Shown in pieces: positions 9,477 to 12,082 of a stretch of DNA of 12,082 nt. A model generated the notes under the pieces. It was not told where the DNA came from and ran no database searches. It was given only the letters and a program-made list of their open reading frames with translations. This stretch comes from Isohypsibius dastychi (Eukaryota > Tardigrada > Eutardigrada > Parachela > Isohypsibiidae). The translations under genes were made by a program, and so were the position numbers. The stretch spans positions 1-12,082 of the forward strand of contig JAQIWT010001172.1 of the NCBI GenBank assembly GCA_034696485.1, read 5' to 3'. Numbering within the stretch: position 1 is the stretch's first letter; the number at the start of each line of letters is the position of its first letter.

Positions 9477-9740
9477 CTAGACAGGTTCGTTAATGGCGCC
9501 TGGGTGGAGCTTGTTACGAAAGATCTGAGTACCGGTGACGCCAGTAGAGATAGGTAGACGGTTAATATCCACATCGGCGAAGCGACTCATCATGGCGTTG
9601 CAGGACGGAACATCGACAAGCAATCCAAACTGCATCAGCATTATGGAAGCGACCGAGTTAGTTTCAAGGTAGCTTGCAAGACACAAAACATAAGATGAGA
9701 AAAACAAAAACTACATCAAATTTACGAGGCAGCTGACCAT
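9477..9740 (-). pseudogene. Secreted-protein-like frame broken by a TAG (copy A)
   Basis: Reading the minus strand from ATG at 9740, the frame starts MVSCLVNLM, meets TAG at 9713-9711, then stays open for about 77 codons to TAG at 9479-9477. The part after the break, FLFFSSYVLCLA, is hydrophobic and together with the start would make a signal peptide. Copy B (11243-11329) has TAC, tyrosine, at the position of the TAG and reads LLYSLFLASYVLCLA, which supports a nonsense change in copy A. The mature part is about 60 residues with a single cysteine (in PSCNAMMSRF) and no family I recognise. A competing open frame runs on the plus strand (9743-9928) across the duplicated segment, so the coding strand is not certain. 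Confidence 0.4.
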
Positions 9741-9863
9741 GGATGGCAACTGCGCTGACAGTTTCTGGAGCATGTTTTGTGAAAACTATATTCTTCCAAA
9801 GTTTATTTTTACGTGAGGCGTCTGGCGCATGGGCGACCTTCGAAATATCAAACAAATCGAATG
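9594..9863. repeat. Diverged direct repeat, copy A
   Basis: This segment matches 11190-11430 in the same orientation. Shared blocks include CGACAAGCA, TTGCAAGACA, GCAG or GCAGT before TGACCATG, GCGCTGACAGTTTCTGG and GGCGCATGGGCGACC. Several small insertions separate the copies. The duplication covers the start of the broken secreted-protein frame and its upstream flank. Confidence 0.75.
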
Positions 9864-10191
9864 GATGTATTCGTTTGTTCCAGGACAAAACAAGACTTGA
9901 GAAATCCGAAATATGTCAGCAGGGATGAGCAAAGAACAGAGCAACGGTTAATTTACGACACATTGTCTTCAGGCTCTTGTCATCTCGAAGATTAGACTCG
10001 TTCTAGTTTCTGATCAAAGAGCACGCACAATAATACCGAAAGTTGGCACATTCAAAAATGCTGCAATTCTCTGATAAGTTACCGAACCCGAACATCACAA
10101 ATCACTCTCGTGTTAGTGATAAGCAAGTGATACGTGAGGTTGGAGTTAAGAAAGCGAGCACTGCCACAATAACCACCATGGGTGAATCAAG

Positions 10192-10213
10192 TATTTGGCC
10201 ATTATTTGGCCAT
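10192..10213. repeat. Two tandem copies of an 11-base unit
   Basis: TATTTGGCCAT occurs twice back to back without mismatch. It may be a simple replication slippage product, and no function is implied. Confidence 0.6.
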
Positions 10214-10227
10214 CACTCGGTAGAATT

Positions 10228-10301
10228 TCTAGTCCCAAGGTGACTCCGTTTTTTGTTGGGATGTTTCTCGGTGAGTCCCACAAAACCCAATTAGGACTAG
10301 A
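10228..10301. repeat. Fold-back sequence of 74 bases
   Basis: TCTAGTCC (10228-10235) pairs with GGACTAGA (10294-10301). Inside, TTTTGTTGGGA (10251-10261) pairs with TCCCACAAAA (10276-10285) with one bulged base, around a 14-base loop. The unpaired stretches between the two stems are unequal (15 and 8 bases), so it is an imperfect hairpin. It could be structured RNA, a remnant of a short inverted-repeat element, or chance. Confidence 0.4.
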
Positions 10302-10364
10302 CAAATAACTACGGTAGTGGGGTTCTAGCCCACACACCTCACCGTCGCTGTTTTGCTCCGACTC

Positions 10365-10370
10365 TTTATT
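10365..10370 (-). terminator. Polyadenylation signal for the minus-strand secreted gene
   Basis: TTTATT on the plus strand is AATAAA on the minus strand, 110 bases beyond the stop at 10481-10483. Motif and distance fit a 3' end signal for that gene. Confidence 0.55.
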
Positions 10371-10480
10371 CCACCAAAGCAGCCACTCTCACAGTTCACT
10401 CACCAAATACAGTTTTATGGGAATCGAGCTGACACAGAAACTGGGCTCACAACACAAGAATGAATAACGCTAGCTTTTTC

Positions 10481-10946
10481 TCAGTTGCAAATAATGTAGC
10501 TGTGTGTATGATCGAAGAAGAAGCTCCAAAATCGACGCATGGCGCATCCGGTCACTTTGGTGTCGATGTCATTGACTCCTGGTACAAACCACTGCGACCA
10601 TTGGCCGTTGAACCATTGTATCTTGTAAGCTGCAATTCGTCCTTCAAGAATCGTCCGATCAACATTGACGTTGAGCCCTTGTTTCCACAGAGCGTTGTAT
10701 GTTGGGGGTCTATTCAATACTTCGGTACAAACTGCCTGAGACGTCAGGTCATAAATGACGCACTCAGATGAACTGCAGCCACCCGGAGGAGCTCCGTAGA
10801 TATTCGAACAGCCTAAAAGGAAGAACGCAGAATTAGGTTTCAAATAAAACATGTATGAGCAGATTGGAAGTACTTGTCTGAGCTGTGCTTGTCCCGGTGA
10901 ACAGAGCTAACGTGCAAACGCTCACTAAAATAGTGACAGAGTTCAT
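10481..10946 (-). CDS. Small secreted six-cysteine protein, family unrecognised
   Basis: Minus-strand exons 10946-10874 and 10812-10481 join in phase 1 across a 61-base intron (GTACTT donor, CCTTTTAG acceptor), giving 134 residues. Residues 1-22 form a clear signal peptide, with likely cleavage after STA at residues 20-22. The mature protein starts near Q23 and has six cysteines at 26, 37, 42, 53, 114 and 133, enough for three disulfides. It is rich in aromatics in two blocks, YKIQWFNGQWSQWFVPGVND (87-106) and RRFWSFFFDHTHSYIIC (117-133). I recall no domain name with certainty. The second block recalls uncharacterised extracellular proteins of aquatic invertebrates, which is an impression, not a search. 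A TATA box upstream and AATAAA downstream frame a compact gene. Its neighbours on both sides are broken copies of an unrelated segment. Confidence 0.82.
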
Positions 10947-11009
10947 GTTGAAAGATGATTATTGTCGAAAGAAAGAAAGACCTGCATAAAGTCACTCTAA
11001 GCTGCTGTG

Positions 11010-11016
11010 TTTTATA
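11010..11016 (-). promoter_or_regulatory. TATA box of the minus-strand secreted gene
   Basis: The minus strand reads TATAAAA, beginning 70 bases before the ATG at 10946. A start site about 30 bases downstream, near 10985, leaves a 5' UTR of about 40 bases containing a short GAAA/TTTC repeat (10968-10979). Motif, spacing and orientation agree. Confidence 0.6.
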
Positions 11017-11189
11017 TGGTTTCTCACAGAGAAGCTCAGTTATATCATGATATCATAGGATACATAATAAGGCAATGTCAAGACCATAATCAACTCTCGC
11101 TCCCAATGTGGTACAAAGTCCGAGAAGAACAATTCTTCGTAAACAAATAACTCTTATTTTACTCGTAAAAGAGGATAAGGTTGCTAAAT

Positions 11190-11430
11190 GGCGATGTAGG
11201 ACGAAATATCGACAAGCATTCCAAATGACTGCATTATCATTATTAATTAATGTCAAGGTGGATTGCAAGACATAAAACGTAAGAGGCAAGAAACAGAGAG
11301 TACAACAGATCTGAGAGGCAGTTGACCATGAATTTATTTGCGCTGACAGTTTCTGGTGCATGTTCCTTTCCAGGGTTCATTTTACATGGTACTTTTGGCG
11401 CATGGGCGACCATCGAAACACCAAAAAATT
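11190..11430. repeat. Diverged direct repeat, copy B
   Basis: This matches 9594-9863, as described for copy A. It is about 30 bases shorter, owing to scattered deletions including one in the segment upstream of the shared minus-strand ATG. The two copies flank the intact secreted gene at 10481-10946 in the same orientation, which fits a segmental duplication or two insertions of one element. Confidence 0.75.
11243..11329 (-). pseudogene. Signal-peptide-like remnant (copy B)
   Basis: From ATG at 11329 the minus strand reads 28 codons, MVNCLSDLLYSLFLASYVLC and on to IHLDIN, then meets TAA, TAA, TGA and TAA in close succession. The start aligns codon for codon without gaps with copy A over about 26 codons, with several silent third-base differences and hydrophobic character kept. 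The region matching copy A's mature peptide is frameshifted. It is probably a dead 5' fragment of a secreted-protein gene. Confidence 0.4.
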
Positions 11431-11481
11431 GCCTTGCAACCCACTCGTTTTACTGACGTCAACCGGAGGCTTTTTATTCTT
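11425..11481. repeat. 57-base repeat, first copy
   Basis: By eye this matches 12007-12063 at 48 of 57 positions without gaps. Shared cores are TTGCAACCC and AACCGGAGGCTTT. It begins where the similarity between repeat copies A and B ends. It contains a perfect TGACGTCA palindrome at 11454-11461. Confidence 0.65.
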
Positions 11482-12006
11482 CAGAAATATTTTTATTTAT
11501 TTGTGCTAATAATTTTGATGGAATAAACCGCCGTTATTGGCTATCGTCCATACTGTAGCTAGTCGATATACTTTGACCTTGAATTAACAGAATTTTATTT
11601 GATCTCTAAAATGAAACTTCGTTTAATTGATCTGAGAATCCAGTTTTCTCACAGAATTGTTCCAAAAGCTCATCGATTGTAGTTAACTTTCAGTTCTATC
11701 CAATGCAATTAATTACATTAAGACTGCCTGAGTGATTCAACATTCCTATTTGGCGGAAGATTCAACTTTTTCTTGCTGGTTACCTTGGGTTCTTCATCAA
11801 TAATTAATTTCAGTATAGAAACTCCAAAACGTCCTCTCGTCGAACTGAATTTACCTTCTTCCCCGATCGTTTGATCTATAGCTACTATTTTTAGGTTCAG
11901 TATTGCCAAAAGTGAGCTCGAGATCGAGCCTAAAGGCTTTTACCGCTATTTACCAGTTTCCAAGAAATAGCGGTCACACTGAAGGTGAATTAATAAAAGA
12001 TTCCGG
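11482..12006. other. AT-rich stretch between the two 57-base repeats
   Basis: No gene is supported. The sequence is AT-rich with scattered stops in all frames. A minus-strand open frame of 63 codons near 11718-11909 has no leader, no splice partner and no family that I recognise. Apart from the inverted repeat at 11942-11974, nothing structured was seen. Confidence 0.5.
11942..11974. repeat. Perfect 10-bp inverted repeat with 13-base loop
   Basis: ACCGCTATTT (11942-11951) is exactly complementary to AAATAGCGGT (11965-11974). It sits 32 bases before the second 57-base repeat, so it may mark the edge of an inserted element. Confidence 0.55.
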
Positions 12007-12063
12007 AAAAATTGCTTTGCAACCCGTTCGTTCTACTCACGCTAACCGGAGGCTTTCTATTTT
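12007..12063. repeat. 57-base repeat, second copy
   Basis: This is the partner of 11425-11481 in direct orientation, 582 bases downstream. Similarity does not extend leftward into the sequence before 12007, while the right side runs to the window edge and cannot be judged. The TGACGTCA palindrome of the first copy is lost here. Confidence 0.65.
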
Positions 12064-12082
12064 TGTCAATTTTGTCAGCACC

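Larger units (their letters stand above)
9864..10480. other. Intergenic between repeat copy A and the minus-strand secreted gene
   Basis: No gene is supported. It contains an 11-bp tandem duplication, a fold-back sequence and the polyadenylation signal of the minus-strand gene, each listed separately. Small open frames on both strands show no recognisable family and no hydrophobic leader. Confidence 0.5.

Noticed and set aside
9743-9928. Plus-strand open frame containing ALTVSGAC and GAWATFE
   Set aside because: Copy B keeps a related frame and one length difference between the copies is a multiple of three, so it was considered. The minus-strand leader is gap-free with more silent changes, and the plus frame has no splice partner. 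It is kept only as an alternative.
10319-10355. A tRNA-like arm around GTGGGGTTCTAGCCCAC
   Set aside because: The loop and stem do not fit the T-arm consensus, and no matching D-arm or anticodon arm precedes it.
1-12082. CRISPR arrays, bacterial operons or a phage region
   Set aside because: No regularly spaced repeats or bacterial gene signals are present, and all confident genes are spliced animal genes.

Overview
The window is nuclear DNA of an invertebrate animal. Every confident gene is a metazoan family split by short GT-AG introns of about 50-155 bases, AATAAA polyadenylation signals are present, and there are no bacterial-style operons. The phylum cannot be fixed from the sequence. 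A soluble acetylcholine-binding-protein-like gene recalls molluscs and annelids, but the compact genes and short introns would also suit a tardigrade, flatworm or rotifer.

Layout. (1) 1-1035, plus strand: 3' part of a CIBAR/FAM92 BAR-domain gene, including a 43-base exon at 142-184. (2) 1606-3321, plus: a two-exon SLC2A (GLUT-like) transporter of 520 residues in which most sugar-contact positions known from GLUT1 are replaced. (3) 4360-6903, plus: a three-exon VWA5A-like protein (VIT plus VWA domains, 805 residues) with a complete MIDAS metal site. (4) 7368-7649, plus: a decayed fragment of a second SLC2A gene. (5) 8025-9261, plus: a nine-exon gene for a 236-residue secreted protein that is only the ligand-binding half of a nicotinic receptor, with the aromatic cage and the vicinal cysteines of loop C, stopping where the membrane domain would begin. 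(6) 9477-12082: an accessory-looking stretch, mostly without intact genes. It holds one intact two-exon gene on the minus strand (10481-10946) for a small secreted six-cysteine protein. This gene lies between two diverged copies of a segment that looks like the start of a broken secreted-protein gene, and there are further short repeats and fold-back sequences.

The genes do not form a pathway. CIBAR works at the ciliary base, the transporter in a membrane, VWA5A inside the cell, and the last two products are secreted. The most unusual item is the acetylcholine-binding-protein-like gene, which no single open reading frame reveals and which I assembled exon by exon. All joins were made by eye from splice signals, reading phase and remembered family sequences. 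No database search or transcript was available.
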